Part shown: in pieces, positions 26,490 through 35,275 of the stretch
Layout: each line of letters opens with the position of its first letter
How positions within the stretch are numbered: position 1 is the stretch's first letter
DNA from: Idiomarina seosinensis_A
GTDB lineage: Bacteria > Pseudomonadota > Gammaproteobacteria > Enterobacterales > Alteromonadaceae
Assembly: GCF_044797955.1 (NCBI RefSeq)
Contig: NZ_CP085211.1
Location: 1,612,001 to 1,676,000 of the forward strand
Length of the DNA stretch: 64,000 nucleotides
Direction of reading: 5' to 3'
The notes under the pieces: generated by a model
Database searches by the model: none
The model's input: the letters and a program-made list of their open reading frames with translations, nothing else
What the model was told of the DNA's origin: nothing
Program-made: the position numbers and the translations under genes

Positions 26490-29400
26490 TAGTGTTTTCC
26501 TCCGTGGCTATGCGCACCTGCAGTGAAGTGATCTAGCCAGACATCATGGTCGGTATCGCAGTGCCAGGTAGGCTGATCGGCTTTATACACATTTTCAGCT
26601 CCAATGTAGGCACTGTCCCCAGCTGCCAGAACTTTCTGAATCAACGCATTCTTTTCGGCTTTAACCTGCTGCTGTCGCTGCTTATCCTGTTGCCGGTCAA
26701 AATACTTGCGTCCGTTAATCCAGGTTTGCTGTGCCTGCGCGTAGGCGCTTAGCGGATAGTTATTCCATAATACGAAATCCGCGTGCTTACCTTCTTCGAT
26801 GGAGCCAACCAGCTGGTCAACTTTTAACTGTTTGGCCGGGTTGATGGTTACCATCTTCAGAGCTTCATGGGGATCCATACCACAGTAGCGGACCGACTTG
26901 GCCGCCTCAGTATTCAGGCGCCGTTGTAAATCGTTACTGTCAGAGTTAACGCTGGTTAACACACCGCGATCATGCATCAGACAGGCGTTATGTGGAATCG
27001 CATCATACACTTCGAACTTGTACGCCCACCAGTCAGCGAACGTTGAGCCGCTGGCTCCATGCGCTGCCATTTCGTCGGCTACTTTGTAACCTTCCAGAAT
27101 GTGGGTAAAGGTATCCAGAGTAAAGCCAAAGTCTTCTGCTACTTCCATTAACATCAGAATTTCTGAGGCAACATAAGAATGTGCGTGAACAAACCGCTCG
27201 CTGTTCAAGATTTGAATCAGCGTATCCAGACGCGAGTCAGGCCGTGGTGGCGCTGTTTTGGCCTTTTCTGACCGACTCAGACGCTGATAAGCCTGCTGTT
27301 GTTGCTGATACTCCAGAGCTGCCTGGAAACCGTCGCGCATAATGGTTTCAACACCCATCCGAGTCTGCGGATAACGAATCGTCATGTCGTCACCCCAGTT
27401 ACTCTGTTTGACGTTTTCGCCCAGCGCAAATTTAATGCTGGCCGGGGCGGCATCAAATTTCATCAGGTTTGCATTGGCACCCCAGCGTAATTTGATCACC
27501 TGAGCCTGACCACCAATCGGGTTAGCAGATCCGTGCAGCAGTTGGGCCATGGTGGTACCACCGGCCAATGAACGATAAATATGAATATCATCAGAGTTAA
27601 CCACATCGCCAATACGAACTTCGGCTGTTATCGCTTCTGAACCTTCATTCACTCCGCGATCGATAGCAATGTGGGAGTGTTCATCAATGATGCCCGGAGT
27701 TAAGTGCATGCCCGAACCATCGATAACGCTAGCGCCCCGCGGGGCCGATAGGTTTTCGCCGACTTCAGCAAATTCACCGTTACGAACCAGTACATCCGTA
27801 TTTTCAAGGACGCCCTTATCACCGGCAGTCCAGACAGTGACGTTACGGATAAGTACATCCTGACGCTCCGGCAAACCGTTAACACCAAAGGCAACATTCG
27901 GGAAGGTCAGTTCGCCGACATACTCAACGGCGGCATCATTTTGTTGTTCAGAATCTGTCGTTTGCTCGGAGAAATTTGCACGTAAAGTCTGCTCACTTCC
28001 GTCCGGAGCTTTACCGGTCAATTTAAATTCGCCTTTAGCATTAGGCTCTAGCTTAAAACGCCAGGTTCCGGCCGGCGTAGCTTGTGGTAAATCGGCAACA
28101 AACTCCATCAGTTCGGGTTCAGCGTTCACATGACGCAAGTTAATGTTCTGCTCGCCCCACGAAAGCTCACCGCCAGCGGTTGGCTCAGCCGTGACCGCAA
28201 GGGTCACGTCCTGTCCCTGCCAGTCAATTTCATAATTACCGGCAAAGTTGACTTCATGACGCGGCAACAACTCGGTTTCCTGGCCCTGAGTCCAGACTGA
28301 CTGGATTACGCCATCGTCGAAAACATCGCCTTTCACCATTACGAAATCAGCCATATAACCGCTTGCCAGCTTACCTACTTTGTCCGAAACACCTGCAATA
28401 GAGGCCGGAATGGTTGTCAAAGCGGCTAATGCATCTTCTTTACTCAATCCGTGGCGAACCGCCTTGCGGACGTTCGGCCAGAACTGATCAGCCTGATCCA
28501 GACCATGTAGAGTTAATGCAAAATCAACGCCGGCATTAGCCAGCATACTTGGATTGGCCGGAGCCCGCTCCCAGTGACGCAATTTTGCTAAATCCACATC
28601 CAGATGTGCATCGACCCCTGCCACATCTGGTGCCGCCGGGAAGTTAACCGGCAAAATCAGTGGGCTGCCGGCATTTTTCACATCATCAAGGCGAGCGTAT
28701 TCATACCCCGAGCCAACATAAACGGTGGGCACATTAAACTGATCAAAAACCGCATCGGCGCGCAGCAAGGATTTCTCGTCCTGCACCTTAAATACCATGC
28801 CGGTTGACTCGATGTCAGTCAGTGATTGCAGTGCTGCATTAAATTCAACAGGACCATTTTGTGCTTGTTTGCCATACGCATTTTCATACCAGTTGGCGTC
28901 CGATAATGTTTGCCGGACCAGAGCAATACTACCCATTAATGAGCTGGGGTACTGCTGCTGAGACGAACCTTTGTCAAAGGATCCAAAGTGATGATTTTCG
29001 GCCCGGTAAATAACATCATTCGCTATTTTATCGGCTAACGAGACCGTCACCGCCCGACCTTGAAAAATACCATCCAGGCGTGCTGACTGAACGCTGGTAA
29101 AGCCCGCATTCAAGTACGATTGGGCGGACTCTGCGTCAGTACTGAACTGGCTGTACCAGGAATCCTCGGCATGAATGGCATCGTTTGCTGCGTTACCACC
29201 TTCACGGTCATTATTGTAAATCGGCTGATCCGGCCGCGAGCTTTGCTCGGGCTTAGGCACACCGTAATTAGAATAGGCATCAACGAATCCCGGGTATAGC
29301 GTATAACCTGTTGCGTCGATGATACGAGCACCCTCCGGTGCGCGATTATTGCGTTGAACTGAAACAACTTTACCGTTTCTGATGACCAGAGTTGCGTTGG

Positions 29401-29569
29401 TCATCTGTTTACCGGGCTCAGTCACCACAGTGGCGTTTTGAACAGCGACCAGGCTGGGCGTGTTATCTCGCATTCCGTTAACACGCGATGTCTGATCAGC
29501 TATCGCTGAGGTTGTAAACGCTGTCGCAAGCGCCAACGCTACAGCACTAAACTGATGCTTTACTTTCAT
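26489..29569 (-). CDS. Exported double-module amidohydrolase
   Basis: The 1026-residue protein (ATG at 29569, GGGGAACC upstream, signal peptide QFSAVALALATAFTTSAIA) contains two amidohydrolase modules. The N-terminal one (about 30-440) lacks the metal-binding HxH (PGFVDAYSNYG) and resembles the coupled 434-residue protein. After a beta-rich linker, the C-terminal one (about 560-1000) keeps the set: TPGIIDEHSHIAIDRG, a Lys in the strand-4 region, His in FVHAHSYVASE, His in TFTHILEGYK and Asp in TSVNSDSND. It is probably a periplasmic hydrolase of cyclic amides or peptides. The substrate cannot be deduced. An alternative ATG lies eight codons upstream, but its product would delay the signal peptide. 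Confidence 0.88.
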   Translation of the reverse strand: MKVKHQFSAVALALATAFTTSAIADQTSRVNGMRDNTPSLVAVQNATVVTEPGKQMTNATLVIRNGKVVSVQRNNRAPEGARIIDATGYTLYPGFVDAYSNYGVPKPEQSSRPDQPIYNNDREGGNAANDAIHAEDSWYSQFSTDAESAQSYLNAGFTSVQSARLDGIFQGRAVTVSLADKIANDVIYRAENHHFGSFDKGSSQQQYPSSLMGSIALVRQTLSDANWYENAYGKQAQNGPVEFNAALQSLTDIESTGMVFKVQDEKSLLRADAVFDQFNVPTVYVGSGYEYARLDDVKNAGSPLILPVNFPAAPDVAGVDAHLDVDLAKLRHWERAPANPSMLANAGVDFALTLHGLDQADQFWPNVRKAVRHGLSKEDALAALTTIPASIAGVSDKVGKLASGYMADFVMVKGDVFDDGVIQSVWTQGQETELLPRHEVNFAGNYEIDWQGQDVTLAVTAEPTAGGELSWGEQNINLRHVNAEPELMEFVADLPQATPAGTWRFKLEPNAKGEFKLTGKAPDGSEQTLRANFSEQTTDSEQQNDAAVEYVGELTFPNVAFGVNGLPERQDVLIRNVTVWTAGDKGVLENTDVLVRNGEFAEVGENLSAPRGASVIDGSGMHLTPGIIDEHSHIAIDRGVNEGSEAITAEVRIGDVVNSDDIHIYRSLAGGTTMAQLLHGSANPIGGQAQVIKLRWGANANLMKFDAAPASIKFALGENVKQSNWGDDMTIRYPQTRMGVETIMRDGFQAALEYQQQQQAYQRLSRSEKAKTAPPRPDSRLDTLIQILNSERFVHAHSYVASEILMLMEVAEDFGFTLDTFTHILEGYKVADEMAAHGASGSTFADWWAYKFEVYDAIPHNACLMHDRGVLTSVNSDSNDLQRRLNTEAAKSVRYCGMDPHEALKMVTINPAKQLKVDQLVGSIEEGKHADFVLWNNYPLSAYAQAQQTWINGRKYFDRQQDKQRQQQVKAEKNALIQKVLAAGDSAYIGAENVYKADQPTWHCDTDHDVWLDHFTAGAHSHGGKH

Positions 29570-29718
29570 TCTTGGTTCCCCGTTGGTTATCAATTAATAT
29601 TATGTTAACCCTGATGCTCAAACTATTCGCTATACTGTAAAGTAACAAGTGTTAACCGACAGAAAGTGTAAAATTATCGTTAAGCTTCAGACAAAGAAAA
29701 CAACATGAGGGTAAAAAA

Positions 29719-30189
29719 ATGAAAACATTACTTATTTCCGGCGCTGCTGCGGCACTACTCAGTTTCGGATTAATCAGTACCGCCAACGCTGATAAACACG
29801 CGTTTAATGATGCCGAATCAGCAGTCGATTACCGGCAAAAAGGATTTTCACTAATCCGCAATAATTTTGTCGCCATGGGCGAAATGGTAAAAGGCGAGGT
29901 GGACTATGACGCCGCAATTTTTGCCCAGCGCGCCAATGACCTGGCACGCCTTAGTCATATTCCCTGGCAGGGCTTTATTGTCGAGGGTGCACAACCAGGC
30001 AATGATACTGATGCATTACCTGAAATCTGGGATAACTGGGATGACTTTAAAGAGCGTGCCGAAAGCTTTATCAGCGACACGCAAAATCTGGCCGAGGCCG
30101 CCGCAGGTGGATCCATGGATGATATTAAACCAGCCTTTATGGCGGCAGCCAAAAACTGCAAAGGCTGCCACGATAACTACAAAGATTAG
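29719..30189 (+). CDS. Cytochrome c' family protein
   Basis: This is a 156-residue periplasmic four-helix cytochrome. It begins with a signal peptide (TLLISGAAAALLSFGLISTANA) and the typical VDYRQKGFSLIRNNF helix. It ends with the C-terminal heme-binding motif CKGCHDNYKD. Cytochromes c' bind small gases such as NO, or act in electron transfer. The ribosome site GAGGG precedes the ATG. It is tail-to-tail with a cytochrome b561 gene (four-base gap), an association often seen for c'-type and b561 pairs, though here they are on opposite strands. A TATACT at 29631-29636 may be its -10 box; no convincing -35 is present. Confidence 0.92.
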   Translation: MKTLLISGAAAALLSFGLISTANADKHAFNDAESAVDYRQKGFSLIRNNFVAMGEMVKGEVDYDAAIFAQRANDLARLSHIPWQGFIVEGAQPGNDTDALPEIWDNWDDFKERAESFISDTQNLAEAAAGGSMDDIKPAFMAAAKNCKGCHDNYKD

Positions 30190-30193
30190 CAGG

Positions 30194-30841
30194 TCAGCTT
30201 AACAAAACGGTCAGGATAAACCATACAGCGACCACCAGCAGCACAGCATGCCAGCCTGGCTTTAAGTTAGGTTGGCTCGCTTTTGTGTCGCGATAACCAC
30301 TAAACATCGCCCCTAATAACGGCACGCCTAAAACCCGGTATAACGCGATGGCAAAAACATGCAGGCCGATAAGTGCCAGCAGGTAGTTAAATTGTTCTTT
30401 ATGCCAGTCTGTTAACCAGTCCGATGTGTCGGTACTGACATAGCTGGCCAACGGCCCCGAAAAAAGAATGCCGTCGCTGCTGAACAAACCGGTAATAAAT
30501 TGCAGGCAAAGTAATAACAGCATGGCAGCAACCGCCCAGCCGCCTGCAGCACTGTGGGTATCGGAATTTTGATAACGACGCTTAAAAAGTGCGCGCAAAT
30601 GCGTAAAAACCGCTTTAGGTGACTTTAAAAAATAATGAAAACGAATATTTTCACTACCAAACAGTCCCCAGCCAATGCGCACCAGCAACAGCGCTGCCAA
30701 CATTTTGGCTAAATCAAAATGCAACGACATATCTCCGTTATCAGCGCTCCACCAAAGGCCGGCAACTAAACCCACCATAAGCCAGTGGTATAGCCGAATA
30801 AAACTGTCCCAAACTTTTATTCGGGTTACTTTACTGGTCAT
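30194..30841 (-). CDS. Cytochrome b561-type membrane protein
   Basis: The 215-residue protein resembles Ni/Fe-hydrogenase b-type/b561 cytochromes. It starts KVWDSFIRLYHWLMVGLVAG, whose His is the usual first heme ligand. Further helices contain LLLLCLQFITGLFSSDG and YLLALIGLHVFAIALY with another His, and a last helix (AVLLVVAVWFILTVLLS) follows. It should sit in the inner membrane and shuttle electrons between quinol and a periplasmic acceptor. The tail-to-tail cytochrome c' is an obvious candidate acceptor, but they do not share a transcript. It diverges from a lone receiver gene. Confidence 0.9.
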   Translation of the reverse strand: MTSKVTRIKVWDSFIRLYHWLMVGLVAGLWWSADNGDMSLHFDLAKMLAALLLVRIGWGLFGSENIRFHYFLKSPKAVFTHLRALFKRRYQNSDTHSAAGGWAVAAMLLLLCLQFITGLFSSDGILFSGPLASYVSTDTSDWLTDWHKEQFNYLLALIGLHVFAIALYRVLGVPLLGAMFSGYRDTKASQPNLKPGWHAVLLVVAVWFILTVLLS

Positions 30842-30917
30842 TCACCCTCTCCTTTCTACTAGGCAAATAATAATGACAGTGTTAGGGTAAAGCTATTAAG
30901 AGAAAAACGGTAGTGGT

Positions 30918-31292
30918 ATGAGTAACAATAACCGATCGACGGTGCTGGTCGCTGATGATGACATGATTAGCCTGGAAGTATTTAAAATCATGTTGAAGCA
31001 ATTTGATGTTGATGTGCTCACTGCAACTTCAGGGGCAGAGGCCCTTGACGCCTTGTCAGCCAACCCGGATCTAATCTTCCTGGATTACGAAATGCCTGAT
31101 ATGTCAGGAGCCGAAGTTTGCCGCCAGGTCAGACAGCAGCAAGCCTTTTCACAGACTCCTGTGATCGCCGTCACCAGCCATCAAAGTGCAACCGAAATGG
31201 ATGACTGCCGCCGTGCCGGCATGAACGCCACCTTGCATAAGCCGGTGGCTCCCGATGCGCTGGCAGAATTACTGGCAGAGTATACGGATTAG
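30918..31292 (+). CDS. Single-domain response regulator (CheY-like)
   Basis: The 124-residue product is one complete receiver domain: LVADDDMISLEV acidic cluster, phosphoacceptor Asp in IFLDYEMPDMSG, Thr in IAVTSHQS and the lysine in LHKPVAPD. No output domain is present, so it must act by protein contact. No kinase is adjacent; the sensorless kinase at 20.4 kb and the hybrid kinase at 41.5 kb are the nearest candidates in the window. It is convergent with tyrA, 19 bases apart. Confidence 0.92.
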   Translation: MSNNNRSTVLVADDDMISLEVFKIMLKQFDVDVLTATSGAEALDALSANPDLIFLDYEMPDMSGAEVCRQVRQQQAFSQTPVIAVTSHQSATEMDDCRRAGMNATLHKPVAPDALAELLAEYTD

Positions 31293-31311
31293 AACATTAA
31301 GGTTCTGCTGG

Positions 31312-32463
31312 TTAGCGACGAAACCTTTGATCATCAGCTAACTGAACCAATGACTCACTCTCTTCCAAAAACTGCGTTGCGTAGCTGCCGAAATACGCCT
31401 TGACCTCATTAAACTGCTCGATGAAGCGCTCTTTATCTCCGTTTTCCAGAAGCTGAATAGCCGCAGAAAAGCGTTCTAAATAACGCTTAATGGTCGTAAA
31501 CTGCTGCTGATTGGCACAAATAATATCTGCGTACAATTCCGCATTTTGTGCAAACAGCCGTCCTACCATCATAAGTTCCATGCGGTAAATGGGCGAGCTT
31601 AACTGCACCAGCGATTCAATATCGGCATTTTCTTCGGCCATATGCAGACCATAGGTATAAGTGCTCAGATGGCGCATTGCCTGGATCCAGCCCATCGCCG
31701 TATCGTGCTGCTCTGCACTAATGGTCTCAATGTGCGCGCCCCAGTTTACAAACTGCTCAATCACCCACTGATAATTCCGGGGATGGCGGCCATGAGTCAC
31801 GACTATTAATTGTTTCGCCAAATTATGCACCGAGGGTCCGAACATAGGGTGTAAACCAACAACCGGCCCCTGATGTTTAGCCAGCATCGCCGCCAGAGGC
31901 TCTGCTTTTATACTGGTAACATCGGCCAGCACACAGTCTGCGGCTAACTCTGGCAGCTCTTCAACCGCCCGCAAAGTGACATTAACCGGCACTGCCATCA
32001 GAACCAGTTGTGCACGTTTTGCCAATGATTCAGAAAATGCGTCGTCCTTATCAATCGTCTCAACTTGATAGCCGCTGTTTACAAAAAATTTTGTTAACAG
32101 CTGGCCCAGCTGTCCCTTGCCACCGACAATAACTACTGGCCGCTGCAACTGTTGGCTGGTTGCGGTTGCCTGGGCCGACTGTGTTTTATACGATTCGCGG
32201 ATAATTCTTCTTAGGACATCTTCTACAAGATCCTCTGCTACCCCCTGTTGCCGTGCGTAATCGCGACGAGCCGCGATTAACTGCTGCTCTCGCTCAGGGA
32301 CGTAAAGAGGTTGCTGTAACGAACGCTTCACCCGGCCCACCTGGGCCGTTATTCTGGCACGCTCGGCAATCAGTTCGACAAGCTGGCTGTCGACCCTGTC
32401 TATTGCGTCACGCAGGTTTTTAAGCTGTTCGGCCGGGTGTTGATCTTTATCGCTGGAAGACAT
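31312..32463 (-). CDS. tyrA: Bifunctional chorismate mutase/prephenate dehydrogenase
   Basis: TyrA converts chorismate to prephenate and then to 4-hydroxyphenylpyruvate in tyrosine synthesis. The chorismate mutase domain (about residues 10-95) has LRDAIDRVDSQLVELIAER and VPEREQQLI. The NAD-dependent dehydrogenase part has the nucleotide loop VVIVGGKGQLGQLL and the catalytic-region HPMFGPSV. At 383 residues it is slightly longer than the E. coli enzyme. With trpE/trpG and pabB it makes three chorismate-using branches in this window. It is the last gene on its strand before the receiver gene; the DnaJ-related gene is 29 bases upstream. Confidence 0.96.
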   Translation of the reverse strand: MSSSDKDQHPAEQLKNLRDAIDRVDSQLVELIAERARITAQVGRVKRSLQQPLYVPEREQQLIAARRDYARQQGVAEDLVEDVLRRIIRESYKTQSAQATATSQQLQRPVVIVGGKGQLGQLLTKFFVNSGYQVETIDKDDAFSESLAKRAQLVLMAVPVNVTLRAVEELPELAADCVLADVTSIKAEPLAAMLAKHQGPVVGLHPMFGPSVHNLAKQLIVVTHGRHPRNYQWVIEQFVNWGAHIETISAEQHDTAMGWIQAMRHLSTYTYGLHMAEENADIESLVQLSSPIYRMELMMVGRLFAQNAELYADIICANQQQFTTIKRYLERFSAAIQLLENGDKERFIEQFNEVKAYFGSYATQFLEESESLVQLADDQRFRR

Positions 32464-32492
32464 CGGTTACCACTCACTTAAGGAAAAAGTTA

Positions 32493-33086
32493 CTAAGAGT
32501 TCAAAAGTACATTGTAGGCTTTTTTTAAGTCCTGCATCACTACCAGATTGCCGCCCTTATCAGGATGATGGCGATGAATCATTCGTCGATATTGATGTTT
32601 TAGTAATTGAGCGCTCGATACAGGTGGCTCAATCTCTAATAACTGACAAGCATGCTGGTACGACATTGAGGGAGAGCCTGCTGATGACGCGGTACCCATC
32701 TTTTTCCAAAAACTTTCTAACAGCTCTTCAACTGCCTCGCCTGACGTTGTTTGCAGTTGATTGAGATCTAAATAATAAGCAGCCAATGGTTCGACCGGCT
32801 CAGGCATTGCGTCAGCATTACTCCAGGGTAATCGCTTTATCGACAAAGTATGAATAGTGAGGTCGGCATATTGCTGAGTACGCCAGGCTGCACGTAATCG
32901 ATATAAGCAATGAAAAACTAAAAAATGGGTTTGGAAAAGAGATAATGGTTCACGTAATGCCTGCTCATCAAAAAGCTCATAAGGCGGCTGTTTCAGCGCC
33001 TCTATCAGCTGATGCTCAGTCCATTGCGGCTCTTTTTTTAACAGCTCGGCAATAGCCGTGCACAGGATTTCAATGTCTTCTTCCAT
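32493..33086 (-). CDS. DnaJ-related co-chaperone with C-terminal J domain
   Basis: The 197-residue protein has an N-terminal helical domain of the DNAJ-related family (about 1-140) and a C-terminal J domain. The J domain contains YRRMIHRHHPDKGG, where HPD is the Hsp70-stimulating tripeptide, followed by LKKAYNVLLNS. The J domain at the C terminus and the lack of zinc finger or substrate domain set it apart from DnaJ and CbpA. It probably recruits DnaK to a specific, unknown client. It lies between the rplS terminator and tyrA. Confidence 0.9.
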   Translation of the reverse strand: MEEDIEILCTAIAELLKKEPQWTEHQLIEALKQPPYELFDEQALREPLSLFQTHFLVFHCLYRLRAAWRTQQYADLTIHTLSIKRLPWSNADAMPEPVEPLAAYYLDLNQLQTTSGEAVEELLESFWKKMGTASSAGSPSMSYQHACQLLEIEPPVSSAQLLKHQYRRMIHRHHPDKGGNLVVMQDLKKAYNVLLNS

Positions 33087-33103
33087 TTTTTCAGCTTAAC
33101 ATA

Positions 33104-33130
33104 AAAAAACCCGGCCGAAGCCGGGTTTTT
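33104..33130 (-). terminator. Intrinsic terminator of the rpsP-rimM-trmD-rplS operon
   Basis: Perfect stem AAAACCCGGC/GCCGGGTTTT with loop CGAA (33106-33129), 13 bases after the rplS stop. A-T runs flank both sides, so it can also act on the opposite strand. Confidence 0.9.
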
Positions 33131-33142
33131 CTGCCTACCCTA

Positions 33143-33508
33143 TTATTTACTGGTAAGCTTCTCACGGATACGTGCAGATTTACCTGAACGCTCACGCAAG
33201 TAGTAAAGCTTGGCACGACGAACTGCACCACGACGCTTCACATTAATGCTGTCGATAAGCGGGCTGTGCGTCTGGAACGTACGTTCAACGCCTTCGCCGC
33301 TGGATACTTTACGGACCGTAAACGCAGAATGTAAACCACGATTACGAACCCGGATAACCACCCCTTCAAATGCCTGAAGGCGCTCACGGTTACCTTCTTT
33401 TACTTTTACATTTACACTTACGGTATCGCCTGGAGCGAAAGCCGGTAAATCTGTTTTCATTTGCTCTTCTTCAAGAGCTTTAATGATGTTTTGGCTAACT
33501 TTTGCCAT
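33143..33508 (-). CDS. rplS: 50S ribosomal protein L19
   Basis: L19 lies at the interface of the 30S and 50S subunits. The sequence has the conserved FAPGDTVSVNVKVKEGNRER, FEGVVIRVRNRGLHSAFTVRK and RRAKLYYLRERSGKSARI. The ATG at 33508 (121 residues, MAKVSQNII) is chosen because AGGAG lies seven bases before it. An ATG two codons earlier is only one base from that site. It is the last gene of the rpsP-rimM-trmD-rplS operon and is followed by a strong terminator. Confidence 0.98.
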   Translation of the reverse strand: MAKVSQNIIKALEEEQMKTDLPAFAPGDTVSVNVKVKEGNRERLQAFEGVVIRVRNRGLHSAFTVRKVSSGEGVERTFQTHSPLIDSINVKRRGAVRRAKLYYLRERSGKSARIREKLTSK

Positions 33509-33539
33509 TGTCATTCTCCTATCCTAGGTAAACTGCACG

Positions 33540-34298
33540 TTAATTTGAAGCCTGCTGCTGAGTCATAAATTCGTTCAGCAACTGCTCCTGCTCGTCAGTC
33601 AGAGCTAGGCGATTAATTAAATCCGGACGTTGCAGCCAGGTTTTACCCAGCGACTGCTGCAACCGCCAGCGTCGTATCTTTTCGTGGTCACCGCTGAGTA
33701 ATACGGCGGGGACCCGCTGCTCGTTATAAATTTCCGGTCTTGTATAATGGGGGCAGTCCAGTAAACCATCAGCAAAAGAGTCTTCTGCTGCCGAATTCTG
33801 GTGACCCAAAACACCGGGAACTAATCTGGCGACTGCATCAACAAGCACCATTGCAGGTAGCTCTCCGCCACTCAGCACATAATCCCCTATCGACCATTCC
33901 GCATCAACGTGCTGTTGAATCACACGCTCGTCAATACCTTCATAACGTCCAGCGATTAATATCAAACGATCATGCCGGGCTAACTCAGTTACGCCCTGAT
34001 GATCTAACTGTTGCCCCTGCGGCGACAGATAAATAACTTTGGTATCCTGTCCCAGTTCCGTCTTTGCTGCTTCGATGGCTTCAACCAATGGCTGCACCAT
34101 CATCAGCATACCCGGACCACCACCATAAGGCCTGTCATCGACAGTACGATGTTTATCTTGGGTAAAGTCACGCGGATTCCATAACTGGATATCCAACAAA
34201 CCTTCCTGTATCGCTCGCCGGGTTACACCATACTGCGTAATCGCCGCAAACATTTCAGGAAATAAACTAATAATGCCTACTCGCATGGGCAAGTTCAT
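33540..34298 (-). CDS. trmD: tRNA (guanine-N1)-methyltransferase
   Basis: TrmD methylates G37 of tRNAs reading CNN codons, preventing frameshifts. The SPOUT-class knot is visible in IYLSPQGQQLDHQG, LILIAGRYEGIDERV and SIGDYVLSGGELPAMVLVDAVARLVPGVLG. The ATG at 34298 overlaps the rimM stop by one base (TAATG), pointing to translational coupling. A second ATG four codons later matches the usual N terminus (MRVGIISLFPEMF) and is an alternative start. The operon position after rimM is conserved. Confidence 0.98.
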   Translation of the reverse strand: MNLPMRVGIISLFPEMFAAITQYGVTRRAIQEGLLDIQLWNPRDFTQDKHRTVDDRPYGGGPGMLMMVQPLVEAIEAAKTELGQDTKVIYLSPQGQQLDHQGVTELARHDRLILIAGRYEGIDERVIQQHVDAEWSIGDYVLSGGELPAMVLVDAVARLVPGVLGHQNSAAEDSFADGLLDCPHYTRPEIYNEQRVPAVLLSGDHEKIRRWRLQQSLGKTWLQRPDLINRLALTDEQEQLLNEFMTQQQASN

Positions 34299-34837
34299 TA
34301 AAAGTCTGACGGCCAGTCGACCTGAATCTGCTGATTTTCTTTATCCACTTCAATAATATATTGACTCTGGATAAACGGAATCAGTCGCTCAGATTTACCA
34401 AAACCATCGTTTGTATTCGCTTTTACCACCAAAACATCATTAGCGGCTGTTGGCATCACTTGTTCAACGATACCCATGTCATAGCCTTGTTGATTTTTAA
34501 CGCGTAAACCAATTAGGTCACGCCAGTAAAATTCGTTATCAGCTAATTCGGGTAAGGCATCTGCCGAAATAATAATTTCTGCTCCCGTTAACTGGCTTGC
34601 CTGTTCACGATCACTGATGCCATCCACGCGGGCAATTAGGCCTTTGTTATGACGACGCCATTCAGCGACGGTGAGCGCTTGCTCGCCTTGTTGACGGACA
34701 GTTGCCAACTGTAAATACCAGGGACTGTAGTCAAAAATATCTTCAGGATTTTCGGTATAAGACTGAACTTTTAACCAGCCTTTAACGCCATAGACTGCGC
34801 CAATACGACCAATGACAACTTTCTCAGACTGTGACAT
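34298..34837 (-). CDS. rimM: Ribosome maturation factor RimM
   Basis: RimM assists assembly of the 30S head, binding S19. The 179-residue protein has the N-terminal barrel (VVIGRIGAVYGVKGWLKVQSYT) and the C-terminal PRC barrel with FYWRDLIGLRVKN and NDVLVVKA, ending RLIPFIQSQYI. It is the second gene of the rpsP operon, 32 bases after rpsP, and its stop overlaps the trmD start. Confidence 0.97.
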   Translation of the reverse strand: MSQSEKVVIGRIGAVYGVKGWLKVQSYTENPEDIFDYSPWYLQLATVRQQGEQALTVAEWRRHNKGLIARVDGISDREQASQLTGAEIIISADALPELADNEFYWRDLIGLRVKNQQGYDMGIVEQVMPTAANDVLVVKANTNDGFGKSERLIPFIQSQYIIEVDKENQQIQVDWPSDF

Positions 34838-34869
34838 ACGCCGAACATCCTATGACTTAACTCTAAGTC

Positions 34870-35124
34870 TTACGCTTGTGCTACAGCACGCGCGTCTTTT
34901 ACTAACTTCGCAACACGGTCAGATAATGAAGCACCGTGGCCTACCCAGTGATCAACACGATCCAGGTCGATACGGATTTTTTCTTCCTGTCCACGTGCTA
35001 CCGGGTTAAAGAAGCCAACATTTTCTATAAAGCGACCGTCGCGGGCATTGCGACTGTCTGCAACTACCATTTGGTAGAAGGGGCGTTTTTTAGCGCCACT
35101 GCGTTGTAAACGAATGGTTACCAT
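34870..35124 (-). CDS. rpsP: 30S ribosomal protein S16
   Basis: S16 is an early assembly protein of the 30S subunit. The product from the ATG at 35124 is 84 residues and starts MVTIRLQRSGAKKRPFYQ with VADSRNARDGRFIE and VGFFNP, the family hallmark. A longer in-frame start six codons upstream does not fit the family. GAGGAA precedes the chosen ATG. It heads the rpsP-rimM-trmD-rplS operon. A sigma-70-type promoter and a hairpin lie upstream between it and ffh. Confidence 0.98.
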   Translation of the reverse strand: MVTIRLQRSGAKKRPFYQMVVADSRNARDGRFIENVGFFNPVARGQEEKIRIDLDRVDHWVGHGASLSDRVAKLVKDARAVAQA

Positions 35125-35165
35125 TGCGTTCCTCGATTTCAATTATGTAAATGTAAAACGTATCT

Positions 35166-35203
35166 GTAAAAACAGCAAAGCCCTCCGACAGGGTCGGAAG
35201 GCT
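35166..35203 (-). terminator. Terminator-like hairpin between ffh and rpsP
   Basis: On the minus strand GCCTTCCGAC pairs with GTCGGAGGGC around a CCT loop (35180-35202), one G-T wobble, followed by TTTGCTGTTTTT. It can terminate ffh. Because the predicted rpsP promoter starts transcription at about 35202, it would also form the extreme 5' end of the rpsP mRNA. Confidence 0.7.
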
Positions 35204-35208
35204 CGGCA

Positions 35209-35236
35209 ATTCTACTTAATTTTTCTTCAAATGCAA
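35209..35236 (-). promoter_or_regulatory. Predicted sigma-70 promoter of the rpsP operon
   Basis: On the minus strand TTGCAT (35231-35236), a 16-base spacer and TAGAAT (35209-35214) make a good -35/-10 pair, followed by a GC-rich discriminator TGCCGAG of the kind found at ribosomal promoters. The predicted start is about 35202, some 78 bases before the rpsP ATG. Confidence 0.6.
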
Positions 35237-35275
35237 GTATTGTCGCCGGATTAGACGTTAATACTCACCCTTTAA

